Positions 37,359 through 45,025 of a DNA stretch of 64,000 nt are shown here, one piece after another. The notes under the pieces were generated by a model. That model saw nothing but the letters and a program-made list of their open reading frames with translations. It searched no databases and had not been told where the DNA came from. A program made the translations under genes and the position numbers. Source of the stretch: Streptosporangium subroseum. Its GTDB lineage: Bacteria; Actinomycetota; Actinomycetes; Streptosporangiales; Streptosporangiaceae. Within the stretch, counting starts at the first letter, position 1. Every line of letters starts with the position of its first letter. The stretch lies in assembly GCF_900188345.1 (NCBI RefSeq), contig NZ_FZOD01000003.1, forward strand, positions 248,001 through 312,000, given 5' to 3'.

Positions 37359-37411
37359 GATCTGGTGCTCCGAATCAGAAAAGGATGAGTTGATACCCTC
37401 GAACCAAAGAC

Positions 37412-37428
37412 GTAACATTTCTTGTTAC
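37412..37428. promoter_or_regulatory. Palindromic operator upstream of the SDR gene
   Basis: GTAACA TTTCT TGTTAC (37412-37428) is a perfect 6+5+6 inverted repeat in AT-rich promoter DNA, 54 bases before the SDR start. Its size and position fit a homodimeric repressor (HxlR/MarR/TetR class). No regulator gene adjoins. Confidence 0.6.
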
Positions 37429-37504
37429 ATCAAGCTTCGAGCGCACCCCCGCGACGAGAGTTGCGGGGCGGGGTTGGGTAAGTTTTGTAGTGCTCGATAA
37501 GAAA

Positions 37505-37927
37505 CTAGGTCGCTTCGAGCCCCACGTCAAGTGGGGTGGCGAGACACCGCGAACGACAAGGCACCGGCTCATGATCGTCATCGGAGCGAACGATCGATCC
37601 CGCAAGCCGTTCGACGACGCCGAGCAGGTCAGCCGGTTGCAGGATCAGGTCGATCGCGCGTTGCACGATCTCGACCGCCGCGCCTCGCACCACCCGCCGG
37701 TACGGCTCCCCCTTGCCCTTGGCATACACCAGATAGAAGCGCTCGGCGGTGCCCGGAATACGACGGACGGTCGGTCGATAGAATCCTGCCAGCGTGACGT
37801 CGAAGACCTCTTCTCCCGCGCTGAAGACCTCCTGACCTTCTTGGAAAACGACCAGGCCGCGCTGCCTCCCCCGTTGCGAAGCACCGATCGAGAGCTCCGG
37901 TAGTGCCGAGTCGACGCCTGCTCAACG
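37505..37927 (-). pseudogene. Open coding-like frame without a start, unknown protein
   Basis: A frame of about 140 codons runs from an upstream stop near 37928 to TAG at 37505, with coding-like codon use (GLVVFQEGQEVFSAGEEVFD, RRIPGTAERFYLVYAKG, AVEIVQRAIDLILQPADLL). It has no ATG/GTG before a GTG in the middle (37729), so it looks like the C-terminal part of a gene cut at its 5' end. I do not recognise the family. The end contains a CCCCAC/GTGGGG hairpin. It lies next to a toxin-antitoxin pair in a patch of gene debris. Confidence 0.4.
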
Positions 37928-37961
37928 GTCTGGCCGGCGGGCATCAGAGCGTGCCGAAGAA

Positions 37962-38411
37962 CTACGTAAGATCGGGCCAATACTTGGGCGGGGCGAGAGC
38001 CGGGTCAACGACACGCAGCCGACTGGCCGGAGCCGGGTCGATGCCGCGCAATGTCACCAGCCGTTGCCCATTCGCCCCAACGAGAAGAGCCAGAGCGGTG
38101 GGCAGCCCAGCGGCGACTGTGGCAATCGCCAGACCGATCCCGACCAGGCCAGGGTGCTTGTGCGGGTATTCGATCCGATGTAGCCCGGAAGCGGCAATGG
38201 CCTCGACTTCCCGTGGGCGTTGCATCTGCCGGGCGTCATTGGTCAGGATGACGTGAAATCCCTCGGTCACCGCCCGGGGGTAGAGATTCTCGTCCCGGGT
38301 GCCGGACCAGCGGTCGAGATCGAGCAAGTGGACGATCTCGTGCCCCAGAACGAAGGCGGCGATGGCCTGGTGGAGCGGCCTGGACACGTTCTCATCCAGC
38401 AGCAGCCTCAC
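37962..38411 (-). CDS. DUF5615-type PIN-like protein, putative toxin
   Basis: 149 residues. VRLLLDENVSRPL at the start, VHLLDLDRW..TRDENL in the middle and GFHVILTNDARQMQR supply the acidic residues of the PIN-like DUF5615/Mut7-C fold, expected to be an RNase toxin. The C-terminal third is longer than in minimal members. GTG start, 5 bases behind AAGGAG, and overlapping the end of the DUF433 gene by 20 bases. This antitoxin-then-toxin overlap is the standard type II TA arrangement. Confidence 0.75.
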   Translation of the reverse strand: MRLLLDENVSRPLHQAIAAFVLGHEIVHLLDLDRWSGTRDENLYPRAVTEGFHVILTNDARQMQRPREVEAIAASGLHRIEYPHKHPGLVGIGLAIATVAAGLPTALALLVGANGQRLVTLRGIDPAPASRLRVVDPALAPPKYWPDLT

Positions 38412-39045
38412 GCGGCTCCTTGGGGGGATCGTAGCTGTCAACGTAATCGGCAAAATCGGCGGCATCCAGAGCAGCCGTGGCGGTGACGTTCGGGTAGTAG
38501 TCGGAGATCCGCTCTGGGGAGACCTCGTCGCGGAGCAGCGCGGCGACCTCGTCATAGGGAACGCGGGTGCCCTTGATCACGGGCACCCCGCCGCGGATCG
38601 CCGGATCCACCGTCACATGCGCGCGAGGCTGCAGCAACGACGGGATGTGCCTGCCGTCGCGGTAGAACGGCTGTAGAACGTCGACCATCTCGTGGATGAC
38701 CACGTTGGCCTTCTTCCGCACCAAGTCGACTGCCTGATCAGGCTCGGCCAGATAGATGCTGCTGCCATCGGCGACCAGCGTGTACGACGAGAGGTGGTCA
38801 CGTTCTTTCAGATCGCCTCGGAGTGTGTCGAGAGCCCGTCTGATCTTCTGCAACGAAGCATCATTACGCAGCTTGACGCAGGTCCTCAGCGCCACCACAT
38901 CACGAAAGGAGTAAAGGACGGGCCGTGTGCTGGAGATCTCCGGTATTAGCACCGCGCCACGACTCACGCCGACCTTACGCCAGTGTGCGAGCTGACGAAG
39001 TGTGGCACCTGACAGCGCCGCAGCCAGTTTCGGGTCGTAAGTCAT
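38392..39045 (-). CDS. DUF433 family antitoxin with N-terminal MerR-like helix-turn-helix
   Basis: 217 residues. An N-terminal MerR-like winged helix (about 1-75: LSGATLRQLAHWRKVGV, YSFRDVVALRTCVKLR) is joined to a C-terminal DUF433 domain (about 150-205: DPAIRGGVPVIKGTRVPYDE, SPERISDYYP). DUF433 proteins are VapB-like antitoxins. Start at the ATG after GAAGGGG. Coupled to the PIN-like gene downstream; presumably autoregulates the pair. Confidence 0.78.
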   Translation of the reverse strand: MTYDPKLAAALSGATLRQLAHWRKVGVSRGAVLIPEISSTRPVLYSFRDVVALRTCVKLRNDASLQKIRRALDTLRGDLKERDHLSSYTLVADGSSIYLAEPDQAVDLVRKKANVVIHEMVDVLQPFYRDGRHIPSLLQPRAHVTVDPAIRGGVPVIKGTRVPYDEVAALLRDEVSPERISDYYPNVTATAALDAADFADYVDSYDPPKEPREAAAG

Positions 39046-39141
39046 CACTTCACCCCTTCCGCACCTCGTGAACCGGTCCCTTGCCCTGTCATCATCGCAA
39101 ATCTCTTCTGGCTGGTCAGCCGTTACACGATCTCCCCCTTC

Positions 39142-39190
39142 AAGCGCGGGGCAGGATGTGTACCCGGAAAGCACATCCCACCCCGCACTT
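39142..39190 (-). terminator. 19-bp hairpin downstream of the small gene at 39192
   Basis: On the minus strand AAGTGCGGGGTGGGATGTG pairs with CACATCCTGCCCCGCGCTT over 19 positions, three of them G-U wobbles that would be mismatches in plus-strand RNA. This strand bias implies a minus-strand transcript; it begins two bases past the stop codon of the small gene. Confidence 0.6.
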
Positions 39191-39191
39191 G

Positions 39192-39371
39192 TCAGGTCAT
39201 CAGCCGACGCTTCACCACGCGGGTCGGCGGGTAGACGCGCCGACCAGAATCAGCGTGGTGTGTCTCCACCTCGCGCATCAGAGCCGTCAGATCTTCCAGC
39301 TTGGCCGCCTCAACAGCTTCTGCGTTGTCACCAGCCCAGCAGGGGAAGGCCCAGAATCGCCGTGCCCACAT
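39192..39371 (-). CDS. Small hypothetical protein, probably 5'-truncated
   Basis: 59 residues from ATG (MWARRFWAFPCWAGDNAEAV...). The frame is open and coding-like for another ~35 codons upstream (QDDNPNWVILWR...) with no usable start before a stop near 39478. Short proteins with an NPNWVI..W...RRFWAFP core and a later LMREVE motif occur in actinomycetes, often near XRE/DUF397 modules, and have no known function. The 5' boundary coincides with the truncated end of the DUF5753 remnant on the other strand, suggesting one rearrangement cut both. Confidence 0.5.
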   Translation of the reverse strand: MWARRFWAFPCWAGDNAEAVEAAKLEDLTALMREVETHHADSGRRVYPPTRVVKRRLMT

Positions 39372-39468
39372 CCGCCACAGGATTACCCAATTCGGGTTGT
39401 CGTCCTGTAGGTGGGGAGCTTGACCCGTCTCGGGTGCTACGACTCGTTGTGCCTCACCGGTGTGAGCA

Positions 39469-39765
39469 CGTGCGCGATATCAGCTCGACCAGCTCGCAGC
39501 CGCCGCAGGCCAGACGAGCACCGAGATCCGCGTGCTGCCGCTGACCGTAGGCGCCCATGCCAGCCCCGACGGCTCCTTCCGAATCTTCGAACTGTCCGAG
39601 CCGTACCCTGCCGTCGCCTACGTACCGAGCCCTGCGGGCGCGATATACGCAGAGGCCGAAGCAGCCGACAGGCTTAAGCTGAAGTTCGACCGCATTTGCC
39701 ACGATTCGCTCACAGCCGAGAAGTCCATCGAGCTGATCACGGCAATCGCGGAGGACCTTCACTAG
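39469..39765 (+). pseudogene. C-terminal remnant of a DUF5753 (Scr1-family XRE) regulator
   Basis: About 98 codons encoding YQLDQLAAAAGQTSTEIRVLP, VGAHASPDGSFRIFELSEP, PAGAIYAEAE and LTAEKSIELITAIAEDL, the end of the DUF5753 domain. The helix-turn-helix half (normally about 180 further residues) is missing. Followed at the usual spacing by a DUF397 gene, as in Scr1-type pairs. Confidence 0.7.
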
Positions 39766-39791
39766 CACGCAGGAACGGAGCCGCACCCGTC

Positions 39792-40016
39792 ATGTCTGCC
39801 CCCGAGCACGCACCGATCGCCTGGCACATCAGCAGCTTCAGTGCCGATGGCGGTGGCAACTGCGTCGAAGCCGGCCTTGTGAACGACGGCACCGAACGCG
39901 TCGCCGTGCGACACAGCAAGGCCCCCGACGGCCCGACGATTCACTACACCCGCGCTGAGTGGGAGGCCTTCCTCGCCGGCGCCCGCGCGGGCGAGTTCGA
40001 CTTTCACCACGACTGA
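39792..40016 (+). CDS. DUF397 domain-containing protein
   Basis: 74 residues: WHISSFSADGGGNCVEAGLV, VAVRHSKAPDGPTIHYTRAEWEAFLAGAR, FDFHHD. This is the complete DUF397 pattern (W..SS.S...G.CVE..., VRDSK.P.GP.L.F....W..F...). DUF397 proteins pair with DUF5753-type XRE regulators (WhiJ/AbaA-like systems controlling development, also proposed as toxin-antitoxin). Here the partner regulator is broken, so this is an orphan. Confidence 0.85.
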   Translation: MSAPEHAPIAWHISSFSADGGGNCVEAGLVNDGTERVAVRHSKAPDGPTIHYTRAEWEAFLAGARAGEFDFHHD

Positions 40017-40345
40017 CGATCTGCCGGCCAAAATCCTTCAGCCCGGCGCAGTCCCCCACCGTGCCCGCGTGTGATCCCCGTGGGGCATGAGCCGTCGCGG
40101 ACTGGAGCGGGATCAGTGGAACGCGCATTGAGTACTCAACCACCCGGGCGGGCCGGCAGCGCCCGGCCCGGAACCTGACGCTTCGGCTCGGCGACCCCTG
40201 AATGCCGCCCGTCACACAGTGACCTGCTGAGATTGAATGCGCGATGTCGGGTCGGTGCTGACTCCTTCTGGTGCTTGCGGTATCACGGACTTGCCGGTCG
40301 GACGTACAAGCGCCGGAACGCTGACCAGGAAAAAGAGGGGACACG

Positions 40346-40486
40346 ATGATCAACCGCAGCCGATTTCAGGCGGTCATGGAACACGAGCAGGAGCAGTTCA
40401 CGGCACGTAACCCGGCCTCGCGACCGGCATTCGGAGCCGCGGAGCTGAGTATCCGTGACGCGGTCAAGGAGCTGGTGGGCCGATGA
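40346..40486 (+). CDS. Short coupled ORF before the SDR, possible aminotransferase N-terminal fragment
   Basis: 46 residues ([20 protein letters not shown]...). GAGGGG lies 5 bases before the ATG and the TGA overlaps the next gene's ATG (ATGA), so it is probably translated and coupled. The first ~30 residues resemble the N-terminus of class III PLP aminotransferases (E..F....P.S), after which similarity stops, so it may be a deletion remnant whose translation start now drives the SDR. Confidence 0.4.
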   Translation: MINRSRFQAVMEHEQEQFTARNPASRPAFGAAELSIRDAVKELVGR

Positions 40487-41283
40487 ACGCCTTCACGGCA
40501 CAGACCGGGCGGGTCGCCGTCGTCACCGGCGCGGGCAGCGCCGACGGCATCGGCTTCGCCTGCGCGCGGCGGCTCGCCGCGGACGGGGTGCGCGTGGTGC
40601 TGACCTCCACCACGGAGCGCATTCAGGAACGCGTCGCCGAGCTGCGGGAGCAGGGCGCCGACGCGGTGGGCCTCGCCGCGGACCTCACCGACCCCCGCGC
40701 GGCCGGGGAGCTGGTCCGCCTCGCCGGCACGCGGTACGGCCGGCTGGACGTACTGGTCAACAACGCGGGCATGACCTCGGTGAGCGACCCCGACGTCTCG
40801 GCCGACATCGGTCAGCTCTCCGACGACCAGTGGAGAGGGTCAATCGCCCGGAACCTGGACACCGCGTTCTTCATGACCCGGGCGGCTCTGGAGCCCATGC
40901 TCGCCGGCGGCTACGGCCGGATCGTCAATATGGCCTCGGTCTCCGGCCCGCTCCTCGCCTACCCCGGCGACAGCGCGTACCACGCGGCCAAGGCTGGAAT
41001 GATCGGCCTCACCCGCGGCGTGGCGATCGAGGTGGCCGACCGGGGCGTGACCGTCAACGCGGTGGCCCCCGGGTGGATCGTGACAAGCTCCTCCCCCGAG
41101 CGAGAGCTGATGATGGGCGCGGCCACACCGGTGGGCCGGCCGGGCACCCCCGAGGAGGTAGCAGGCCTGGTGGCCTTTCTCTCGTCGCCGGAAGCGAGCT
41201 ACATCACCGGCCAGGTCTTCGTGGTCGACGGCGGGAACTCGATCCAGGAGGAGAAAGGCATCATCCCCTCCCAGCCAATCTGA
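40483..41283 (+). CDS. Short-chain dehydrogenase/reductase
   Basis: 266 residues: [17 protein letters not shown] cofactor loop, NNAG in [10 protein letters not shown], Ser in NMASVSGPL, catalytic YHAAKAGM and [13 protein letters not shown] at the end. A classical FabG-like SDR with an insertion after the NAG strand. Translation is coupled to the short upstream ORF. Substrate unknown. Confidence 0.9.
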   Translation: MNAFTAQTGRVAVVTGAGSADGIGFACARRLAADGVRVVLTSTTERIQERVAELREQGADAVGLAADLTDPRAAGELVRLAGTRYGRLDVLVNNAGMTSVSDPDVSADIGQLSDDQWRGSIARNLDTAFFMTRAALEPMLAGGYGRIVNMASVSGPLLAYPGDSAYHAAKAGMIGLTRGVAIEVADRGVTVNAVAPGWIVTSSSPERELMMGAATPVGRPGTPEEVAGLVAFLSSPEASYITGQVFVVDGGNSIQEEKGIIPSQPI

Positions 41284-41606
41284 GGTAGATGCGTCAAGTG
41301 TGCCTTCGGTGGAACGGATGGTCGGCTGGGCGCGTTCATCATGAACACACCACCGGCCTACGCCCCCGACCTCAACCTCGCCGAGGACATCCGGTCGCCC
41401 ACCCAGCGTCCTCCCCGGGTTCGCCGTGTCCCGACTCCGTCAAGCCGCCACCGACCTCCGCAACGGATGATCGCGACTGAACGCGCAGGCGGAGAGCCGC
41501 CGGCGTCCCGGCATCAGACGCCCTCCGCCAAATACCAATCGGTCAGGGTCCTCGCCGGAGCAACAAAGAAGCTCACCGACCTGCTCTTCGGCTGACCGCG
41601 GTCCTG
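41284..41606 (+). pseudogene. IS630-family transposase remnant
   Basis: From 41341 the frame reads PPAYAPDLNLAEDIRS, matching the conserved PAYAPDLNPVE.IWS end of the IS630 DDE domain; the expected continuation then appears in another frame (GFAVSRLRQAATDLRNG). Only about 50 codons remain, with a frameshift. No terminal inverted repeats identified. The rest of this 323-base gap has no gene. Confidence 0.6.
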
Positions 41607-42527
41607 TCACTCGACCACGATCACGATCTTGCCGCGGAGGTGGCCTTCCTCGCTGAGGCGGTAGGCGTCGGCGGCCCGCTCCAGCGGGAAGGTCCTTTCG
41701 ATCGGCATGCGCAGCGCGCCCCACTCCATCAACGGGAAGACCTCGGCGAAGACCTCGGACAGGGGCGCCCTGTCAGCGCCGGTCGAGAAGCGCACCCCAT
41801 ACTCGGCGGCGCGCCCGTCGGCGATGGTGACGACCCTCTCCGCGTCGCCGGTCAGCTCGACGGACATGGCGAGCACGTCGCGGCCGGAGCCGTCGAGGAC
41901 CGCGGCGACACCTTCGGGGGCGGCGTCGCGCACCCGCTCGGCCAGGCCGTCTCCATAGGTGACGGGCCGGACACCCAGCTCACGCAGGAAGGCGTGGTGA
42001 ACCGGGCTCGCCGTACCGACCACTTCCGCTCCCCAGGCGCGGGCCAGCTGCGCGGCGACCAGCCCGACGCCCCCGGCGACCGCGTGAACCAGCAGGGTCT
42101 GGCCCTCTTTCACGTCAAGCTGCCGCAGGCAGCGATAGGCCGTCTCGGCGGCCACCGGCAGCGAGGCGGCCTGCTCGAAGGAGAGCCAGTCGGGTTTGGC
42201 CAGGAGACTCTCGGAGGCGGTCGTCACATGGGTGGCGGCGGCGCCGGAGGAGGCATGGCCGAAGACTGCCTGACCCACGCTCCAGTCCTGGACGTCGGCT
42301 CCGAGCGCATCGACGATCCCGGCGAACTCGACGCCGGTGCCGGCGGGGCCTCCCGCGAGTTGGCCCCGATCGAGGAATCCACGGCGGAGTTTCCAGTCGA
42401 TGCCGTTGACCCCGGCGGCACGCACCGCGACCCGCACCTCCCCCGGCCCGGGCTCGGGGATGGGGATCTCGTCAAGAGTGAGCACGTCGGGATCGCCGTA
42501 GCGGGCATAGCGAAGGGCCAGGGACAT
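41607..42527 (-). CDS. NADP-dependent quinone oxidoreductase-type MDR protein
   Basis: 306 residues, zinc-less MDR family: N-terminal GroES-like fold (EIPIPEPGPGEVRVAVRAAGVNGIDWK), GTGVEFAGIV, nucleotide loop LLVHAVAGGVGLVAAQLA, and the C-terminal IERTFPLERAADAYRLSEEGHLRGKIVI. No Cys/His zinc site. ATG 7 bases behind GAAGGA. Paired head-to-tail with another member upstream (42634-43602), separated by a tandem array of an 18-bp repeat. Confidence 0.9.
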   Translation of the reverse strand: MSLALRYARYGDPDVLTLDEIPIPEPGPGEVRVAVRAAGVNGIDWKLRRGFLDRGQLAGGPAGTGVEFAGIVDALGADVQDWSVGQAVFGHASSGAAATHVTTASESLLAKPDWLSFEQAASLPVAAETAYRCLRQLDVKEGQTLLVHAVAGGVGLVAAQLARAWGAEVVGTASPVHHAFLRELGVRPVTYGDGLAERVRDAAPEGVAAVLDGSGRDVLAMSVELTGDAERVVTIADGRAAEYGVRFSTGADRAPLSEVFAEVFPLMEWGALRMPIERTFPLERAADAYRLSEEGHLRGKIVIVVE

Positions 42528-42532
42528 GATTT

Positions 42533-42622
42533 TTCCTTCCGAACACGTATGAACTTCCGGACGCGCATGAGCTTCCGGAAGCGCATGAGCTTCCGAACAT
42601 GTATGAGCTTCCGGACGCGCAT
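42533..42622. repeat. 18-bp tandem repeat, five copies, between two oxidoreductase genes
   Basis: Units end at 42550, 42568, 42586, 42604 and 42622 with consensus GAGCTTCCGGACGCGCAT. It fills almost the whole 106-base intergenic space and includes the DNA next to the ribosome site of the downstream gene. Confidence 0.92.
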
Positions 42623-42633
42623 GAAGAGGTGTC

Positions 42634-43602
42634 TCAGATCAGCAGCAGGGTCTTTCCGACGGCGTCGCGGATCTCGATCGCGGTGTGCGCGTCGGCGGCC
42701 CGCTCCAACGGGAAGGTCTGCCCGATGACCGGCCTGATCCGGCCCGCGGCCGCCTCCGACAGCGCCCGCTCGGCCAGTCGCCTGGCATCGCCGGGCGCGA
42801 ACTGCACCTGCTCGATCCCGCGCACGCTCACCCCCCGCCGCTCCGCCTCTCCGGGGTCGACCTGGGCGAAGCCGCCACCGAGCACGCCGTACGCGAAGAA
42901 CCGGCCGCCCCGTGCCGTGACCTCGAACGCGGACCGGCCCAGCTGCCCGCCGGCGCCGTCGAAGACCACGTCCGCTCCCTCGCCGCCGGTCGCCTCACGC
43001 ACCCGCTCGGGCCAGTCCGTCTGTGAGTAGTCGACCGCGGTATCGGCGCCCAGCTCCCGGGTCAGGTCCAGCTTGCGCCTGCCACGAGCGGCCGCGATGA
43101 CGTGGGCGCCGGCCGCGTGGGCGAGCTGCACCAGCAGGCTGCCGAGACCACCGGCCGCCGCGGTGACCAGCACCCGCTCCCCCGGCTTGATCCCGGCCGC
43201 CTCGACCAGGCTCAGCGCGGCGGGGCCGATCTGGAGGAGTGCCGTCGCCTCGCGCACGGCCAGTCCGTCCGGCACCGGGATCAGCTCCTCCGCCGGAGCC
43301 ACGGCCCGCTCGGCGTAACCACCGCCGTCGGTCCCGGTGACGACACGCCGGCCGATCCAGGCGGGATCCACACCCTCCCCGACGGAGATCACCTCTCCGC
43401 CCACCCCGCTCCCCGGCACGTACGGCGGGCTCAGGTTGAAGTACTCGGCGCCCCAGCCACTGCGGAGCTGCACTTCGATGGAGAGGATGTCCGCGACGGA
43501 CACCCCGACCACGACCTGCCCGGATCCGGCGACCGGATCCGTCGCCTGGCCCGCCACCAGCACCTCGGGTCCCCCGAACTCGGTCACCTGGACGATTCGC
43601 AT
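42634..43602 (-). CDS. Quinone oxidoreductase (MDR, zinc-independent)
   Basis: 322 residues: FGGPEVLVAGQATDPVAGSG, PYVPGSGVGGEV, nucleotide-binding VLVTAAAGGLGSLLVQLAHAAG, ADVVFDGAGG and a final GKTLLL. Reduces quinones or unsaturated ketones with NADPH. Start at ATG 43602, about 10 bases behind AAAGGAGAG. A SoxR/MerR-type operator lies 41 bases upstream inside a promoter with an elongated spacer, so redox-cycling compounds probably induce it, together with the downstream MDR gene. Confidence 0.9.
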   Translation of the reverse strand: MRIVQVTEFGGPEVLVAGQATDPVAGSGQVVVGVSVADILSIEVQLRSGWGAEYFNLSPPYVPGSGVGGEVISVGEGVDPAWIGRRVVTGTDGGGYAERAVAPAEELIPVPDGLAVREATALLQIGPAALSLVEAAGIKPGERVLVTAAAGGLGSLLVQLAHAAGAHVIAAARGRRKLDLTRELGADTAVDYSQTDWPERVREATGGEGADVVFDGAGGQLGRSAFEVTARGGRFFAYGVLGGGFAQVDPGEAERRGVSVRGIEQVQFAPGDARRLAERALSEAAAGRIRPVIGQTFPLERAADAHTAIEIRDAVGKTLLLI

Positions 43603-43995
43603 ACCGATCACTCTCCTTTGATGTCGCTGCGGACATCTTCAAACCTCAAGCTTTGTTGAGGTCAAGGTGATGTGACCGGCATCACTCAACCATGATCATC
43701 GCGGCCACGTTCCCCGCTCCCCGGTGACGGTCGAACTCCTGGGTGGCGCATCGGCAGAGGCGGGATCTCGGGGGAAACGAGCAGCCCGGCAGAACTCCTG
43801 CGGCACGGACGCCGCCGCGAGCGCGAGAAGCAGGCCGTATATATGGGCCGGATAGATCGTCGTGCCGATTTTGGATGATTTTTATGCAGTCAATCCTGAC
43901 CCTTAACCCCAGCGGGAGACTTTCGGAGAGATCCAACAGACAGCGCGCGGTTCCGGTCAAGGCCTTGCCCGCCGGGGTCGCAAGAGAGGATCTAT
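43603..43995. other. Divergent intergenic region (quinone oxidoreductase / M23 peptidase)
   Basis: 393 bases, no gene. It contains the SoxR/MerR-type operator at 43643-43662. The right part, an AT-rich stretch near 43840-43880 and then about 120 bases of leader, is long for an untranslated region before a cell-wall hydrolase, but I could not match it to the c-di-AMP riboswitch. Confidence 0.5.
43643..43662 (-). promoter_or_regulatory. SoxR/MerR-type operator and promoter
   Basis: CCTCAAGCTTTGTTGAGG (43644-43661) differs from the SoxR consensus CCTCAAGTTAACTTGAGG only in the centre and one inner arm base. On the minus strand a -35-like TTGACC begins at the operator's edge and a GAAGAT lies 19 bp further, the over-long spacer typical of MerR-family-controlled promoters. 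Confidence 0.7.
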
Positions 43996-44952
43996 ATGAG
44001 ACTCAAAGGGGTAGTCACGGCAGGTTTCGCCCTGTTACTCAGCCTCGCGGGCGGCGCCGTCATGGCGCCGAACGCCGGTGCGGCGGCTCTGGCGGAGCCG
44101 GTGCCGGTCGGCACCGCGGCGGACTCCGTACCGAGTGACGGCGCGACCATCCTGGCGACCAACTTCCAGCTGCCCTTCCCCTGCGGGCAGGCCTGGACGG
44201 GCAACTCCGGCGCGAGCAGCGCGCACCAGTCGTGGGAGATCGACTTCAACCGGGGCAGCACCGCGAACGCAGACCTGGGAGACACCGTGGTCGCCGCGGC
44301 GGCGGGCACGGTGGAGATCTCGGCCCATCAGGGATCGGTCAACAGGTACGGCAACCTGGTCAAGATCGACCATGGCGGCGGCTGGTCCACCTACTACGCG
44401 CACCTGAACACCCGCTCGGTGAGCGCGGGCGCCACGGTCTCCCAGGGCCAGCAGATCGGCACGGTCGGCAATACCAGCAGTCCGGGCAACGCCATCTCAC
44501 CCCACCTGCACTACGAGGTGCGCCTGGGAACCAGCTACCCGTCCAACATCCAGAAGGCCGTCTTCAACGGGTCCACGTTCGGCTACCCCGGCGCGACGGT
44601 GACCTCGGCCAACTGCGGCGGCTCCAGCAACCCGTACACCCCGCAGGAGGTCTGCGGCGGCGGCTACGACGTGATCGACAGTGCGGCCCTGGGCTCGGCG
44701 GGCACCGTCTACCTGCTCTACAACACCGCCAACGGCAGCAACTGCGTGGCCACCATCAAGCGCACCTCCCTCGGCGCGGCCACCGCCACCGCCGCCTACC
44801 TCGAAGTACAGGGACAGAGCCGGATCACCGACTCCGGCAACTTCGCCTACTACGCGGGCCCCGTACGCGCCACCGCACCCGGCAAATGCGTGAAGTGGGG
44901 CGGAAAGGCCGGCGCCTCCGTCTACAACAGCCCCTTCGAACACTGCGGCTGA
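43996..44952 (+). CDS. Secreted M23 peptidase with C-terminal SapA-like domain
   Basis: 318 residues. Signal peptide to about 30, then a lysostaphin-type M23 domain (about 55-200) with His77/Asp83 in AHQSWEID and the HLHYE metal motif, for cutting peptidoglycan peptides. The last ~105 residues (CGGGYDVIDSAALGSAGTVYLLYN ... KCVKWGGKAG ... FEHCG) resemble streptomycete spore-associated protein A and carry four Cys. The next gene carries almost the same C-terminal domain. Preceded by GAGAGGA. Confidence 0.88.
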   Translation: MRLKGVVTAGFALLLSLAGGAVMAPNAGAAALAEPVPVGTAADSVPSDGATILATNFQLPFPCGQAWTGNSGASSAHQSWEIDFNRGSTANADLGDTVVAAAAGTVEISAHQGSVNRYGNLVKIDHGGGWSTYYAHLNTRSVSAGATVSQGQQIGTVGNTSSPGNAISPHLHYEVRLGTSYPSNIQKAVFNGSTFGYPGATVTSANCGGSSNPYTPQEVCGGGYDVIDSAALGSAGTVYLLYNTANGSNCVATIKRTSLGAATATAAYLEVQGQSRITDSGNFAYYAGPVRATAPGKCVKWGGKAGASVYNSPFEHCG

Positions 44953-44960
44953 CGTCAGGC

Positions 44961-44994
44961 AAGGGGCCGCCCCGGGAAGCGGGGGCGGCCCCTT
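44961..44994 (+). terminator. Terminator between the two cell-wall hydrolase genes
   Basis: AAGGGGCCGCCCC (44961-44973) pairs with GGGGCGGCCCCTT (44982-44994), 13 bp, ending 31 bases before the next start codon, so the two hydrolases are probably separate units or partially coupled. Confidence 0.8.
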
Positions 44995-45025
44995 CGACAC
45001 CCCCCACCTGCTAGAAGGAGCACCC

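Noticed and set aside
43700..43995. c-di-AMP (ydaO-type) riboswitch before the M23 hydrolase
   Set aside because: Context fits, but the conserved core segments of that riboswitch could not be aligned to the leader.
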